From AEGEAN-183 sp964614345 (GTDB lineage Bacteria > Pseudomonadota > Gammaproteobacteria > Magnimaribacterales > Magnimaribacteraceae): a stretch of 6,889 nucleotides of DNA. Where the stretch lies: positions 1-6,889 of the forward strand of contig CAZTLP010000040.1 in assembly GCA_964614345.1 (NCBI GenBank), written 5' to 3'. The notes beneath the pieces are model-generated. The model was not told where the DNA came from. It did no database searches and saw nothing but the letters and a program-made list of their open reading frames with translations. Shown here piece after piece: positions 6,221 to 6,889 of this stretch; position 1 is the stretch's first letter; each line of letters starts with the position of its first letter. The position numbers were made by a program, and so were the translations under genes.

Positions 6221-6832
6221 ATGAAGACAAGACTTGTTAATGCAGTTGTTTTTCTAGGCCTCTATCTAGCTTTTTTATCCTGGTATGACGGTTGGGGTAT
6301 GGACCCATTAACTGCCGAAGAGATTGATAAGATTGTAGGTGAAGCAGAGGCCCAAGACTCGAACCCAGAAGAACTTAAGAATCTCAGACAATTATTAAAA
6401 GACGATGACGGCGAAGAATTTTTTATGCTCAACCTTAACCGTTATGAGTATTCTGAAAATGAAGTTCAGAAAGGTGTACCAGTTGCATATCAAAAATATG
6501 GCCAAGCCGTTATGCCAATGATTTTAAAGCGTGCAGGTCACCCTATCTATGTAGGTGAAATATCTGACTACCTAGTAGGTGGGGATTTAAAGGAAGGGGG
6601 TTGGCACGAAATAATCCTTGTGCGATACCGTTCAAGACAAGATTTTATCAATATGATCACTTCTGATGAGTACTTAATTGCAGCTAAGCACCGCTATGTC
6701 GGCATTGAGTATGCTGAAGTTATCCCGACAAACGCTATATTAAGTTTAGCTACACCAAGGCTTTTTATTTTGGCCTTACTATTTCTAATTGCTTTGGTGG
6801 CTGACTGCTTGATTAGAAGAGCACGAAGTTAG
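6221..6832 (+). CDS. Membrane-anchored DUF1330-like protein of unknown function
   Basis: A 203-residue protein of unknown function. A hydrophobic segment lies near the N-terminus (about 5-20, after Lys2 and Arg4) and a second near the C-terminus (about 178-197, followed by RRARS). By the positive-inside rule both ends face the cytoplasm and the middle lies in the periplasm. The middle has an acidic helical stretch (31-65), then a region resembling the DUF1330/dimeric alpha-beta barrel fold: FFMLNLNRYEYS (67-78), YQKYGQAVMPML-like helix (90-102), GHPIYVGEI (106-114), WHEIILVRYRSRQDFINM (128-145) and the EYLIAAKHRYVGI helix (150-162). That match is from pattern memory and is moderate. GAGGA at 6206-6210, 10 bases before the ATG, can serve as ribosome binding site. 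The gene starts 27 bases after the tRNA with no terminator between, so read-through from the tRNA promoter is plausible. G+C in four sampled 60-base rows is 103/240, higher than in glcB (43/120 in two rows). Confidence 0.75.
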   Translation: MKTRLVNAVVFLGLYLAFLSWYDGWGMDPLTAEEIDKIVGEAEAQDSNPEELKNLRQLLKDDDGEEFFMLNLNRYEYSENEVQKGVPVAYQKYGQAVMPMILKRAGHPIYVGEISDYLVGGDLKEGGWHEIILVRYRSRQDFINMITSDEYLIAAKHRYVGIEYAEVIPTNAILSLATPRLFILALLFLIALVADCLIRRARS

Positions 6833-6834
6833 GT

Positions 6835-6878
6835 TTCAGGCGTATGCCAAATTGGGCTAGACCAAGCCCTTTCCTGAA
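6835..6878 (+). terminator. Possible nested hairpin after the last gene
   Basis: Two nested inverted repeats begin 2 bases after the stop codon: an outer TTCAGG (6835-6840) with CCTGAA (6873-6878), and an inner GGGCT (6854-6858) with AGCCC (6865-6869) around a 6-base loop. Only three T residues follow the inner stem, so it is a weak candidate for an intrinsic terminator. The window ends 11 bases later. Confidence 0.3.
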
Positions 6879-6889
6879 GCGTCTTGTGT

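Noticed and set aside
6194..6889. Genomic island or prophage attached at the tRNA-Gly 3' end
   Set aside because: The next gene has somewhat higher G+C, but there is no integrase, no second copy of the tRNA end and no mobile-element gene in the window.

Overview
The window suggests an AT-rich, compact bacterial genome, most likely a marine gammaproteobacterium of the SAR86 type. That placement is an inference: it rests on low G+C (about 36% in two sampled rows of the malate synthase gene), very short intergenic gaps, a tRNA-Gly close in outline to the gammaproteobacterial form, and a gene mix common in such genomes (Rieske oxygenase, SDR oxidoreductase, malate synthase G). A run of exactly 100 N shows that the sequence is a scaffold with a gap, as in single-cell or metagenome assemblies.

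Layout. Bases 23-1401 (+) hold a two-gene unit: an exported YceI-like lipocalin-fold protein, then a short-chain dehydrogenase/reductase whose ribosome binding site overlaps the first gene's stop codon. The SDR converges, with 8 bases between, on a minus-strand gene (1410-2765) for an oxaloacetate decarboxylase alpha / pyruvate carboxylase B type carboxyltransferase that has no biotinyl domain. A 103-base divergent spacer separates it from malate synthase G (2869-5034, +). That gene converges on, and probably overlaps by a few bases, a Rieske non-heme iron oxygenase alpha subunit (minus strand, 5024-6046) whose 3' part is hidden by the N gap. A divergent spacer with a perfect TATAAT leads into tRNA-Gly(GCC) (6118-6193). 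Only 27 bases later comes a gene for a protein with a membrane segment at each end and a DUF1330-like alpha/beta domain between them.

How the genes fit together. The divergent carboxyltransferase and malate synthase both act at the C2/C3-to-C4 node (pyruvate/oxaloacetate; glyoxylate + acetyl-CoA to malate), so a shared regulatory spacer makes sense. The SDR and Rieske oxygenase point to oxidative catabolism of small organic compounds, but no electron-transfer partner or pathway neighbour is present and substrates cannot be read from the sequence.

I see no phage, transposon, CRISPR, toxin-antitoxin or defence genes, and no evidence for a wholly new multi-gene system. The best oddities are residue-level: a glutamine replacing an expected metal-binding histidine in the carboxyltransferase, and a paired A19/U56 change in the tRNA where G19/C56 is nearly universal.
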